From the NCBI GenBank assembly GCA_900549995.1, contig URQQ01000003.1, forward strand, positions 1 through 64,000: a stretch of DNA of 64,000 nucleotides, written 5' to 3'. The position numbers and the translations under genes were made by a program. Shown here one piece after another: positions 35,828 to 43,969 of the stretch. The stretch is from an uncultured Lachnospiraceae bacterium (GTDB lineage: Bacteria > Bacillota > Clostridia > Lachnospirales > Lachnospiraceae). Position 1 is the first letter of the stretch, and every line of letters starts with the position of its first letter. The notes under the pieces were generated by a model, which was not told where the DNA came from, searched no databases, and saw nothing but the letters and a program-made list of their open reading frames with translations.

Positions 35828-36871
35828 TTATACATTGAACTTCAATTCTTCACCTTTTAAAAACCGCTCAAACTCCGTTACAATAATTTTCAGACTGTTT
35901 GTCAGAATATCATTTGTTATTCCTGCAGAATGTGGCATTAATGTAACATTATCCATCGTAAGAAGAGGGGAATCAAGCGGCAGCGGCTCTTTCTCATACA
36001 CATCCAGGCCTGCCCCTCTGATCTGCCCCGTCTGGAGGGCATGGATCAAAGCCTGCTCATCTACAAGTCCTGCCCTGGCCGTATTGATGAATACAGCATT
36101 TGGTTTCATCATGGCAAACTCCCTGGCACCTATCATATGTTCTGTCTCTTTACAAAGTCTGGCATGCATCGTGATAATATCCGCCGTTTTGAGAAGTTCT
36201 GAAAATTCTGCCGTTTCTACCCCATCTTCTTTGAGGACTTCCGGCGGTGTGATCTTTTCATAGGCAATCACCCTGGAGCCAAATCCTTTTACAAACCTTT
36301 TTGCCACCGTCCGTGCAATCCCGCCATACCCGATAATTCCGACTACCAGATTCGATAATGCCGCATGGCTTGCATCATTATACTTCTCTTCAATCCACTG
36401 TCCTTTATTTGTGATCAGATTTCTTCTTACAATTCCTCTGCACTCTGACAACGTCAGGGCAACGGTCATATCCGCTACGACTTCCGCAAGCCTTGACGGC
36501 GCGAAGGAGACGCTGATCCCTTTTTGCTTCGCGTACTGAAAGTTAATGTTCTCACACCCGCTGCGGATGGTTGCTATAAACTTCAGTTTTTTAGCCGCAT
36601 CGATGATTTCTGAGCTGACTGCTCCCCATTGAATCAGAACAATGTCGGCATCCTTAATCTTTTCAAGTACTTCATCATCCGGCGTAATCCACTCCGGGCC
36701 TTCCTTTTCCATTCTCTGCACATATTCTTCAAAGGTATTCATGCGGTATACATTGGTATCTTTCGCATAATCAACCTGAAGATTCTGAAAGATCTCCAGA
36801 TCCGAATTGCGGCAGAACTTTTCAAATTCATCAGCCAGCTCCCGAAACCGGTCTATAATCAGAACTTTCAT
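35828..36871 (-). CDS. D-2-hydroxyacid dehydrogenase, NAD(P)-dependent
   Basis: A 347-residue dehydrogenase of the PGDH/CtBP-like family. The Rossmann motif is VVGIIGYGGIART; the catalytic set is R in NTARAGLVDE, E in YEKEPLP and H in MPHSAGIT. An insertion at the N-terminus (residues 30-60) is longer than in small family members. Its ATG overlaps the permease stop in ATGA. In a sugar operon it probably interconverts a 2-keto acid and a hydroxy acid, for example after oxidation of the aldolase's aldehyde product; the substrate is not deducible. Confidence 0.88.
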   Translation of the reverse strand: MKVLIIDRFRELADEFEKFCRNSDLEIFQNLQVDYAKDTNVYRMNTFEEYVQRMEKEGPEWITPDDEVLEKIKDADIVLIQWGAVSSEIIDAAKKLKFIATIRSGCENINFQYAKQKGISVSFAPSRLAEVVADMTVALTLSECRGIVRRNLITNKGQWIEEKYNDASHAALSNLVVGIIGYGGIARTVAKRFVKGFGSRVIAYEKITPPEVLKEDGVETAEFSELLKTADIITMHARLCKETEHMIGAREFAMMKPNAVFINTARAGLVDEQALIHALQTGQIRGAGLDVYEKEPLPLDSPLLTMDNVTLMPHSAGITNDILTNSLKIIVTEFERFLKGEELKFNV

Positions 36872-37875
36872 CTGACTGCACCCTCCTTCTGGTTTTCAAC
36901 TTTCTTACTCTCATGAGAGATGACCATCTTCTGGCTTTTCGCCCTTTTCTCTCTCAGACAGTCAATACTTACTACAAGAATCAGTACGACACCTTTACAT
37001 AACAGCTGTGTATAAGAGTCCACGCCCTTAACGCCAAGTCCATTGCTTAATACACCCATGACAAGCACACCCTGGACGACTCCAAGCATCTTCCCCTTGC
37101 CTCCTGAAAATGCGACACCGCCGACAACACATGCTGTGATCACATCCATCTCATATCCCTGACCCGCCGTCGGCTGTCCGGATGCAATTCTCGACATCAG
37201 TACGATGGAAGCAAGCCCGACAAAAATACCATTGATAACATAAGAGAGGATCATTATTTTCTTCGATGACAGCCCAGATAACCTTGTAGCCTCTTCATTA
37301 GAACCCACCGCATAGAAATATCTTCCAAGATATGTCCGGTTTAAAATAAATGCTCCAATCAGGAAAATAACGATCATGATAATGATTGGAATCGGAACAA
37401 TTCCTAAAATATATCCCTGCCCGATCAGTTTGATTCCATTCGGAAGACCATACACCGGTGACGCCCCGGTAAATATATAGACAACTCCCTGAAGAACCTG
37501 CTGCATTGCCAGCGTACAGATCATGGCCGGCATTCCGGTCGATACAATTGCGAATCCGTTGAATGCCGAGATTAAAACAGCAATTAAAACACCAATGATG
37601 CAGGCCAGCACACTTGGAACCCCGTTTACAATCAGCATTGCCGTCGCACAGCTTACAAGCGAAAGCTGTGAACTGATTGACAGATCCAAGCCTCCTCCGA
37701 TCATCACCATCGAAAAGCCTGTAGACAAAATTCCTAACACTGCAATCTGCCTTAACAGACTCATTCCGTTATCAATCGTCATAAATCCCGGTGCTGTAAA
37801 TCCAAAATAAGCAATCACAATGATCAGCAATATCAGCACCGTAAATTTGTTAAAAAACCTTTTTAACATCTCCAC
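36868..37875 (-). CDS. Sugar ABC transporter permease, RbsC type
   Basis: A 335-residue permease with about nine or ten spans and RbsC landmarks: LSISSQLSLVSC, NGFAIVSTGMPAMICTLA, the ATPase-contact region GSNEEATRLSGLSSKKI and GVAFSGGKGKMLG. The frame starts with GTG at 37873-37875, eight bases after AGGAGG; an ATG two codons later is also possible. The C-terminal tail is charged. It lies between the ATPase gene and the dehydrogenase gene, overlapping the latter by 4 bases. Confidence 0.9.
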   Translation of the reverse strand: MEMLKRFFNKFTVLILLIIVIAYFGFTAPGFMTIDNGMSLLRQIAVLGILSTGFSMVMIGGGLDLSISSQLSLVSCATAMLIVNGVPSVLACIIGVLIAVLISAFNGFAIVSTGMPAMICTLAMQQVLQGVVYIFTGASPVYGLPNGIKLIGQGYILGIVPIPIIIMIVIFLIGAFILNRTYLGRYFYAVGSNEEATRLSGLSSKKIMILSYVINGIFVGLASIVLMSRIASGQPTAGQGYEMDVITACVVGGVAFSGGKGKMLGVVQGVLVMGVLSNGLGVKGVDSYTQLLCKGVVLILVVSIDCLREKRAKSQKMVISHESKKVENQKEGAVR

Positions 37876-37891
37876 TTTACATTCCTCCTCA

Positions 37892-39388
37892 TCAATTCAT
37901 AGATGCCAGACTCATAATGCGTTCCTGCGTAAACATCTCCATCTTCTGGTCGAGACTTCCTGAGATTTTTCCTTCTCTCAGTACAAGAATCCTGTCTGAC
38001 ATGCCCATGAGTTCTTCCATCTCTGAGGAAACCATAATAATGCTGATTCCCTGTTCTGTAAGCTCATTCATCAGATGATAGATCTCCTGTTTGGCTCCCA
38101 CGTCAATCCCTCTTGTAGGTTCATCAAAAATTACGATTTTAGAATTTCCCGCCAGCCATTTTCCTACAACAACTTTCTGCTGGTTTCCTCCACTTAAGTT
38201 TTTTACCAGCTGATTTATGGAAGGTGTTTTGATCCTCAGTCTTTCGACCTGTGCGTTCACAAGCTTCTTCTCACTGCTCTTGTTCACCAGAGTATGCCTG
38301 GAAATCAATTTATAATTCGGAAGTGAAAGATTATCCTTGATGGACAATTCCAGTATGACTCCCTGTAATTTTCTGTCTTCCGGTATCAACGCAATCCCAT
38401 TTTCCACGGCCTCACTGGGGCTCGATACATGAATCTCTTTCTCTTCTAAATACATCTTCCCGCCATAGATTTTATCAGCTCCGAAAATCAGTCTCACAAG
38501 CTCCGTCCGCCCTGCTCCCACAAGTCCTGCCAGCCCAAGAATTTCTCCTTTTCTAAGCCTAAAACTGATATCTTCCAGGCCATTGCCATATAAATGTTCC
38601 ACTCTCAGCGCTTCCCCCTGAGGGATCACTGTCCTTGCCGGATACGTCTCTTTCAATGTCCTTCCTACCATCAGATTGATGAGAGTCTCCCTGTCAATAC
38701 GATCCGTCTCTTCTGTTACTACCTTTTCACCGTCTCTCATAACGGTAATTCGGTCTGTCAGTTCAAATATCTCACTCAGTCTGTGAGAAATATATATAAT
38801 TGTAACACCCTTACTTTTCAGCTTTTTGATCAGCTGAAAGAGAAGATCTACTTCATTCTGTGTAAGCGGCGATGTTGGCTCGTCCATAATCAAGACCCTG
38901 ACTTCCTGGCTGATTGCTTTTGCAATTTCAACCAGCTGCATCTGCGCAACTGTCAAATCTTCTACTAAAGTATCCGGGTTTATCAAAATACCCATCTCAT
39001 CAAATATTTTCTGTGCCCGCTTTCTCATTTCCGAAAATTTTACAGTAACACCATTCCCTATAAAACGTCCCATAAAAATATTCTCAGTGACCGATAAAGT
39101 CGGGATCAAATTCAATTCCTGGTGAATAATACGAAGCCCCTTGTCCGTGGCCTGATGCGGAGTGATTTTCTCGAATTTCTCTCCCCCGATATAAAAGGTT
39201 CCCTCATCCGGCTCTATCACACCGGAAATTACTTTCATCAGTGTCGATTTTCCTGCACCATTTTCTCCGATCAGCCCATGCACTTCCCCTTCGTAAAAAT
39301 CTATGGATATATCCTTCAGTGCAATTACCCCTGGATAAGTCTTGATAATATTATGTACAGACAGGCTTAATTTTCTTTCTTCTCCCAT
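37892..39388 (-). CDS. Sugar ABC transporter ATP-binding protein, RbsA type
   Basis: A 498-residue tandem ATPase. Domain 1 has Walker A GENGAGKST, signature LTVAQMQ and Walker B VLIMDEPTSPL. Domain 2 has the family's atypical P-loop GLVGAGRTE, signature LSGGNQQK and IVIFDEPTRGID. It supplies energy to the RbsC-type permease directly downstream. Compared with the eroded protein at 30111 it keeps both signatures and both DEPT motifs and the first P-loop, so it is the working ATPase of this pair. Confidence 0.92.
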   Translation of the reverse strand: MGEERKLSLSVHNIIKTYPGVIALKDISIDFYEGEVHGLIGENGAGKSTLMKVISGVIEPDEGTFYIGGEKFEKITPHQATDKGLRIIHQELNLIPTLSVTENIFMGRFIGNGVTVKFSEMRKRAQKIFDEMGILINPDTLVEDLTVAQMQLVEIAKAISQEVRVLIMDEPTSPLTQNEVDLLFQLIKKLKSKGVTIIYISHRLSEIFELTDRITVMRDGEKVVTEETDRIDRETLINLMVGRTLKETYPARTVIPQGEALRVEHLYGNGLEDISFRLRKGEILGLAGLVGAGRTELVRLIFGADKIYGGKMYLEEKEIHVSSPSEAVENGIALIPEDRKLQGVILELSIKDNLSLPNYKLISRHTLVNKSSEKKLVNAQVERLRIKTPSINQLVKNLSGGNQQKVVVGKWLAGNSKIVIFDEPTRGIDVGAKQEIYHLMNELTEQGISIIMVSSEMEELMGMSDRILVLREGKISGSLDQKMEMFTQERIMSLASMN

Positions 39389-39418
39389 ATGTAAACCGCC
39401 TTCTCCCTTTCACTGCCA

Positions 39419-39447
39419 GAAAGACATCCTGAAGAAGAATGTCTTTC
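39419..39447 (-). terminator. Intercistronic hairpin between binding-protein and ATPase genes
   Basis: GAAAGACAT and ATGTCTTTC form a 9-bp stem with an 11-base loop. It lies in the 73-base gap after the binding-protein gene. Such hairpins usually let part of the transcript stop or protect the upstream mRNA, so the binding protein is made in excess. Confidence 0.6.
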
Positions 39448-39461
39448 CAACATCTGCCTTT

Positions 39462-40463
39462 TTACTTCAAAACCTCTTCCACATTCTCAATTGTGATTGG
39501 ATTCATTGGAAAATAATTCACTTTTTCATAGTCTGAGTCTTCGCCTGTCACGTCTTTCATCGCACACTCAACCATATTCTCTCCAACTTTATTCAGTTCC
39601 AGATCGACAACACATTTAAATACTCCGCCTTCAGCAACATACTCTTTTGATTTCTTTGTTCCGTCACATGAGAATAATCCTCTGTCTTTTGATTTCTCAA
39701 GTCCGGCCTGGGCAAAAGCTTCATACACACCATGCATGGTATCGTCATTGATCGATACAACAACATTCATATCCGGATATGCCTGGAGGAAATTCTCCCC
39801 GGCTTCCTGGCCTGCAAGAGCTGTTGTGCCTGCACCAGTGATCACGATCTTCCCTTCCGGAAGTAATTCTTCAATGGCTTTCCTGATCCCATTCTCACGC
39901 TGTGTGAGGAATTCAGACGATGGCTCATTGACAAGACCAATCACCGGATCAACTCCATTTTTCACAAGATTCTCCCTGGCCCACTCTGAAGCCTGCTCAC
40001 CAATCTTATAACCTAATTCTTCGTTGGATGCGACAAAGCAATTTGTAAAATCACAGTTCGGCTCTGTATCAAATGTGATAACTTTAATACCGGCATCGTA
40101 TGCTTTCTGCAATTCCTCCGCTCCGTCACTCGCATTCATCGGATGCACGATCAACACATCCACTTTACTTGTAATAAAGTTCTCAATTCCTGTAATCATC
40201 TTCTGGACATCCATCTCATAGTACATCAATGTGGCATCCACTCCCAAATCCTCTGCTTTTGCCTTCATTGCATTTCCCATATCACTGATCACCTGTGTAG
40301 CTGCCTGATTCAGAAGAATTCCCACTTTTACCGGATCATCAGCGCTCTTTTCAGTTTTTTCTTCTTTCTTACTGTTGTCCGATAACTTACTTTCCGTACT
40401 GCACGCACATAACCCAAAAACCATTGTAGCTGCCAATAACATTGAAACAATCTTTTTTCTCAT
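39462..40463 (-). CDS. Sugar ABC transporter substrate-binding lipoprotein, RbsB type
   Basis: A 333-residue periplasmic-type binding protein (Peripla_BP_4). The signal peptide ends in LCAC with C21 as lipid anchor, followed by a lysine/serine-rich linker. VKVGILLNQAATQ opens the mature domain; FDTEPNCDFTNCFVASN is the typical hinge region. GGGAGGTAAAG precedes the ATG. It is the first gene of the seven-gene sugar operon. The family binds ribose, galactose, autoinducer-2 and similar small sugars. Confidence 0.92.
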   Translation of the reverse strand: MRKKIVSMLLAATMVFGLCACSTESKLSDNSKKEEKTEKSADDPVKVGILLNQAATQVISDMGNAMKAKAEDLGVDATLMYYEMDVQKMITGIENFITSKVDVLIVHPMNASDGAEELQKAYDAGIKVITFDTEPNCDFTNCFVASNEELGYKIGEQASEWARENLVKNGVDPVIGLVNEPSSEFLTQRENGIRKAIEELLPEGKIVITGAGTTALAGQEAGENFLQAYPDMNVVVSINDDTMHGVYEAFAQAGLEKSKDRGLFSCDGTKKSKEYVAEGGVFKCVVDLELNKVGENMVECAMKDVTGEDSDYEKVNYFPMNPITIENVEEVLK

Positions 40464-40516
40464 TTCCTTTACCTCCCTGGTGGCCTTTCATTTTCTTCAA
40501 GCTTGAATTTAATATC

Positions 40517-40544
40517 ATTATACTTGTCCAGCATATAAATACAA
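40517..40544 (-). promoter_or_regulatory. Promoter of the seven-gene sugar operon
   Basis: On the minus strand, TTGTAT (40539-40544) and TATAAT (40517-40522) with 16-base spacing, 53 bases ahead of the binding-protein start. The weak -35 fits an activator-dependent promoter. Confidence 0.6.
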
Positions 40545-40578
40545 TCAGACTGGCTTTGTAAAAAGTGGACTATTTTTA

Positions 40579-40640
40579 GTATTGTATAAAACAGGTCCTT
40601 TCTACTCAAAAAAGAGAGTGCCGTATGTAAATAACAGGTC
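40579..40640. repeat. Pair of direct repeats upstream of the sugar operon promoter
   Basis: GTATTGTATAAAACAGGTC (40579-40597) and GTATGTAAATAACAGGTC (40623-40640) repeat in the same orientation; their CAGGTC cores are 43 bases apart, about four helical turns. They stand 35 and 79 bases upstream of the sugar operon's -35. Tandem repeats at such spacing are typical of AraC-type activators, so the YesN protein at 27528 is the candidate binder. Confidence 0.5.
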
Positions 40641-40878
40641 TATAATGAATCTATCGCTGAAAGGATTCCCTTTCACATTTCTCTGATGCCTGCATTACTC
40701 TGCAGGACATTATCAGAAACGATACAAAGAGTCCGTACAAGATTCTTTTATTCTGTATCACGTACCCACAAATTGAAAAACCAAATATTTTCCGGGCGGA
40801 ACGTAAAAATATTGTTTTGAGATTGAGAAGATAATCTACAGAGGATATAATATAGATAAGACTTACTTTCTATCTCTC

Positions 40879-41352
40879 ATGCGTTCTGTCAAAGCGTGTA
40901 TGGAAATTGCAAAACATGACTATCCTGAGACAGAACTGTTAGACTGGATGTACTTTATCAATGCTGAGACAAAGGAGGAATTAGAGATGGCATTGACAAA
41001 AAATCCGTATATACAAAAAGCATATAAAAATCTGGAAGAAATCAGCGCAGATGAGGAAAAAAGGCTGGAATATGAAGCACGGGAGAAAGCGATCCGTGAC
41101 CACAATTATTTTCTGCGCATGAGTAAGCAGGCCGGCTGGGATGAAGGCTTAAAAGAGGGCATGGCATGCGGCCTGGAACGGGGCATGGAACAAGGCTTAG
41201 AACAGGGCTTGGAACAGGGAATTAAAGCATTAATAAAAACGTGCCAGGATCTTGGTGTTAAAAAAGATGATACTCTTCTCCGGATCGAGCAGATGTTTTC
41301 CATCACTCATGAGAAAGCCAGCATGTATCTCGAAAAATTTTGGAAACAGTGA
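40879..41352 (+). pseudogene. C-terminal remnant of an Rpn-family nuclease/transposase-like protein
   Basis: A 157-residue frame that matches only the C-terminal part of Rpn (PD-(D/E)XK, recombination-promoting nuclease) proteins: a helical stretch, REKAIRDHNYFL, then the typical G/E/Q repeats (ERGMEQGLEQGLEQG, residues about 99-113) and a closing helix ending FWKQ. The nuclease half that normally precedes is missing, and no ribosome site stands before the first ATG. The in-frame part is uninterrupted. It is most likely a decayed gene left by an insertion or deletion; expression as a small protein is possible but unlikely. Confidence 0.7.
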
Positions 41353-41356
41353 ACGC

Positions 41357-41389
41357 AAATGAAGCTGCGGCAATCCCGCAGCTTCATTT
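41357..41389. terminator. Bidirectional terminator, Rpn remnant/MerR
   Basis: A perfect 14-bp stem (AAATGAAGCTGCGG and complement) with a 5-base loop and flanking A/T runs. It separates the Rpn remnant from the convergent MerR gene and reaches into the MerR stop codon. Confidence 0.9.
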
Positions 41390-42234
41390 TATTCTTCAGC
41401 CTTCCTGATTGGAAACTGTATCTCAGACAGCCACTCTTCGGCAGTATCTTTATTCCACGCTCCATCAATATAAGATTCCCGGGGATATCCACACAGCTCA
41501 TATCCATTTTCCTCAACAAACCGCAAAATCGCGGCATACGCCTGAGGAAATCCCTCATATGGCCCCTTGTGCAGAATGCAGGCTGCCGTGTCGACCGCAT
41601 CGATCACTTTGAAGCAGACCATCTCAGAATCTTCTCTTTTTTCAACAACGGCTTCACAGATCTCAACATCAATATCTTCTTCCCTGTATTCCCCGTCATG
41701 ATAGATAGAGAAACAATATTCCGGTTCCGCACAGACGCACCCCAGTCTTTCCATCTCCTGCCCCATCGCCGGAACTACATCAAACAAAGCATCATAATCC
41801 GGTATACGCGTTCTCATGGAAGCAACAGTCACCTCCGGAAGTGACTTTACAAGCACATGGTAATTGGTATCTATTTTATCAGATGACAAATAGCTTTCTA
41901 CCTGGGCAAGTTTTGCTGTCTTTTCAGCGATTTCTGCAAGAAGCTTCTTCTTTCTCCTGATAAGCATTTCCCTCTCAGGATAACCTTCCTGTATCTCTTT
42001 GATTTCCTCAAGGGAAAATCCCATATTACGGAGAACAAGAATCTGATGGATCACGGGAAGCTGCCCTGCAGTATAGTAACGGTATCCGCTCTCCTCATCT
42101 ACATGGACAGGCTTTAAAAGCCCAAGATCATCATAGTGTCTGAGCGCCTTTACTGTCACATGGTTCATACCTGCGAACATCCCAATTCTGTACAGCTTAT
42201 CCTGTACTTTTTCACAATTATTCTCTTTCAGCAT
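41389..42234 (-). CDS. MerR family regulator with GyrI-like ligand domain
   Basis: A 281-residue regulator. Residues 15-75 form the MerR winged helix (YRIGMFAGMNHVTVKALRHYDDLGLLKP is the start), then a dimerisation coil (about 85-125) and a GyrI-like/BmrR-type multidrug-binding domain (about 130-280). It is encoded downstream of an ABC-2 exporter in the same operon, whose promoter has the long 19-base spacer typical of MerR targets. It probably senses a lipophilic or cationic compound and activates the exporter and itself. Confidence 0.9.
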   Translation of the reverse strand: MLKENNCEKVQDKLYRIGMFAGMNHVTVKALRHYDDLGLLKPVHVDEESGYRYYTAGQLPVIHQILVLRNMGFSLEEIKEIQEGYPEREMLIRRKKKLLAEIAEKTAKLAQVESYLSSDKIDTNYHVLVKSLPEVTVASMRTRIPDYDALFDVVPAMGQEMERLGCVCAEPEYCFSIYHDGEYREEDIDVEICEAVVEKREDSEMVCFKVIDAVDTAACILHKGPYEGFPQAYAAILRFVEENGYELCGYPRESYIDGAWNKDTAEEWLSEIQFPIRKAEE

Positions 42235-42317
42235 GATGCCCTCCCTGCTCTTTAATTACTGCTGCTTTATTTCTCCATTTTAACCTTGCAGCAGATTTGC
42301 CGCAAGGTATCATATCA

Positions 42318-43058
42318 CTATTCCCATCGGAACATGACTTTTGCCAATATGACACAGACTACTGTAATCGTCAGCATCAGTATTATAATTCCTGTGACAT
42401 TTTCAACCGGACTCCCCATGGAAATCTGCTTCATCAGCTTGATCCCCTGTGTCAGCGGCATCACAGATGCCACAGTTTGAAGTCCTTTTGGAAATAGTTC
42501 AAACGGAATTGTCGCACCGGATAAAAACAGCATCGGAAAATATACCGCTGTGGTCACGACATTTGTCATTTTTACCGTCCTGCACAGCCCGGCGAGAAGC
42601 ATCCCTATACTGTACATTGCCGTCATTACCAGCAGATAAGCACCAATAAACAAAAGGAAATTCCCTTTCATTCTGTATCCAAACACAAACACAGAAATCA
42701 TTGACACCGCAATCCCGGAAAGAAGTGCTGTCGTAACTCCACAGGCTACAATCACTCCCAGGATCAGCATGGGACTGCACGGCGTTACAAAGAAATGCTT
42801 CAATATCTTTTTATCCCTGTAATCTGCAATGGTCAAAGGAATTCCCATAAATGCACTGGCACAGATTCCAACCGCCGTCAGTGACGCAAACGCACTCTGC
42901 AGAAACGTATAACTGCTCCCGCCGGCCATTTTATCCCCTGCGATTACGGCAATCAAAAAGAGTACTCCCACCGGCATCGCAACTCCAAAAATCAGCATAT
43001 CCGGACACCGAAGTCCCAGTTTCTGTTCATTTTTATACAATGTCCAAAATTGTCTCAC
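42318..43058 (-). CDS. ABC-2 type transporter permease
   Basis: A 246-residue permease with six spans and the ABC-2 landmarks MGIPLTIADYRDKKILKHFFVTP and LFLSGATIPFELFP. I chose GTG at 43056-43058: it overlaps the ATPase stop in GTGA and has AGGAGG seven bases upstream. Family members export drugs, peptides or polysaccharides. It works with the ATPase encoded directly upstream. A MerR gene follows after 83 bases. Confidence 0.88.
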   Translation of the reverse strand: MRQFWTLYKNEQKLGLRCPDMLIFGVAMPVGVLFLIAVIAGDKMAGGSSYTFLQSAFASLTAVGICASAFMGIPLTIADYRDKKILKHFFVTPCSPMLILGVIVACGVTTALLSGIAVSMISVFVFGYRMKGNFLLFIGAYLLVMTAMYSIGMLLAGLCRTVKMTNVVTTAVYFPMLFLSGATIPFELFPKGLQTVASVMPLTQGIKLMKQISMGSPVENVTGIIILMLTITVVCVILAKVMFRWE

Positions 43059-43777
43059 AGCACATCCTCCTCTCCCATATACCACAGGTAAGCCTCCTCC
43101 AGGCTGTCATAGGGACTCGCGTCAATAATCTCCTTTACGGTACCTTCTGTCACCTTTTTCCCATTCTTGATCAGAAATATACGGTCACATAAAGTCTCTG
43201 CCTCCTCCATATAATGCGTGGTCAGAAATATCGTCATTCCCTCTTCTTTCAGTTTCTTCAATGTCTGCCAGACCTCTCTTCTGGCTGCTGCATCAAGCCC
43301 TGTCGTAAGCTCGTCCAAAAATACCAGTTCCGGCCTTGGTATCAGTGCCAGAACTACCGACAATTTCTGGTGTTCCCCTCCGGACAGCTTCTCTACTGGC
43401 TGTTTCTCCATTTTTTCCAGTTTAAACTTACGCAGTAATTTGCGATAATCTGCGGGATTTGTGTACAGTGCTGAGATTTCCTCACAGATTTCCCTCACAC
43501 GGATATTATTCTGGTAATTAGAAGACTGAAGCTGAACTCCCACCCGTTCAAATATGCTCTTTCTCTCTTTTACCGGATCCATTCCTAATATCTCAACCTT
43601 GCCGCCATCCGCTTTCTTAAGACCCAGCATTGTCTCTATGGCTGTACTTTTTCCTGCGCCGTTCGCGCCAAGAAGTCCGAATACTTCCTGACGGTTTACC
43701 TGAAATGATAAATGATTTACAGCCGTCTTTTTTCCAAATCTTTTTGTCAGACCTGACACTTCAATACATGATTTCAT
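43055..43777 (-). CDS. ABC-2 type transporter ATP-binding protein
   Basis: A 240-residue ATPase with Walker A GANGAGKST, signature LSGGEHQK and Walker B LVFLDELTTGLD (DE-L-T instead of DEPT), and an H-loop in LTTHYMEEAE. AAGGAGGAG precedes the ATG. It is the first gene of the exporter-MerR operon. The TTHYMEEAE segment is typical of ATPases of drug and nodulation-type exporters. Confidence 0.92.
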   Translation of the reverse strand: MKSCIEVSGLTKRFGKKTAVNHLSFQVNRQEVFGLLGANGAGKSTAIETMLGLKKADGGKVEILGMDPVKERKSIFERVGVQLQSSNYQNNIRVREICEEISALYTNPADYRKLLRKFKLEKMEKQPVEKLSGGEHQKLSVVLALIPRPELVFLDELTTGLDAAARREVWQTLKKLKEEGMTIFLTTHYMEEAETLCDRIFLIKNGKKVTEGTVKEIIDASPYDSLEEAYLWYMGEEDVL

Positions 43778-43802
43778 CTCTTCTCTCCTCCTTACAAGAA
43801 CT

Positions 43803-43833
43803 ATCCTACAGTCTCCCGTAAGGTATGAGTCAA
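43803..43833 (-). promoter_or_regulatory. MerR-type promoter with 19-base spacer
   Basis: On the minus strand, TTGACT (43828-43833) and TAGGAT (43803-43808) are 19 bases apart. The spacer carries partial dyad symmetry (CTC...CGGGAGAC). Overlong spacers with a central dyad are the hallmark of MerR-activated promoters, which the regulator untwists. The MerR gene in the same operon supports autoregulation. Confidence 0.7.
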
Positions 43834-43889
43834 GCAGTTTGGGCAGGAATTTTTTACTAATTTGTCCAGTTCATTCCCCCCTCCCTCCA

Positions 43890-43919
43890 TTGAAACTCCC
43901 CCCCATATTATACTATAAT
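43890..43919 (+). promoter_or_regulatory. Promoter of the MocR-type gene
   Basis: TTGAAA (43890-43895) and TATAAT (43914-43919) with an 18-base spacer containing a run of seven Cs. It is 50 bases ahead of the start codon. Confidence 0.65.
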
Positions 43920-43969
43920 GTTGACCAGAACCCTTTCCCTCTCAAATCAGATGATACTGGAGCAATCTT

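Larger units (their letters stand above)
40464..40878. other. 415-base intergenic region ahead of the sugar operon
   Basis: Apart from the promoter and direct repeats above, it holds an 18-base palindrome at 40658-40675 (TGAAAGG, ATTC, CCTTTCA) that loosely recalls a catabolite-repression site but has the wrong spacing. A TATAAT at 40856-40861 near its right end has no matching -35. No gene is visible. The far right end may be decayed sequence of the truncated Rpn gene that follows. Confidence 0.6.

Noticed and set aside
40658..40675. TGAAAGG-ATTC-CCTTTCA as a CcpA catabolite-repression site
   Set aside because: The arms look right, but the total length is 18 rather than the usual 14 and the central CG is missing.
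42318..43085. Longer start for the ABC-2 permease inside the ATPase gene
   Set aside because: The GTG at 43058 has AGGAGG at correct spacing and a GTGA overlap with the ATPase stop, a normal coupling arrangement.
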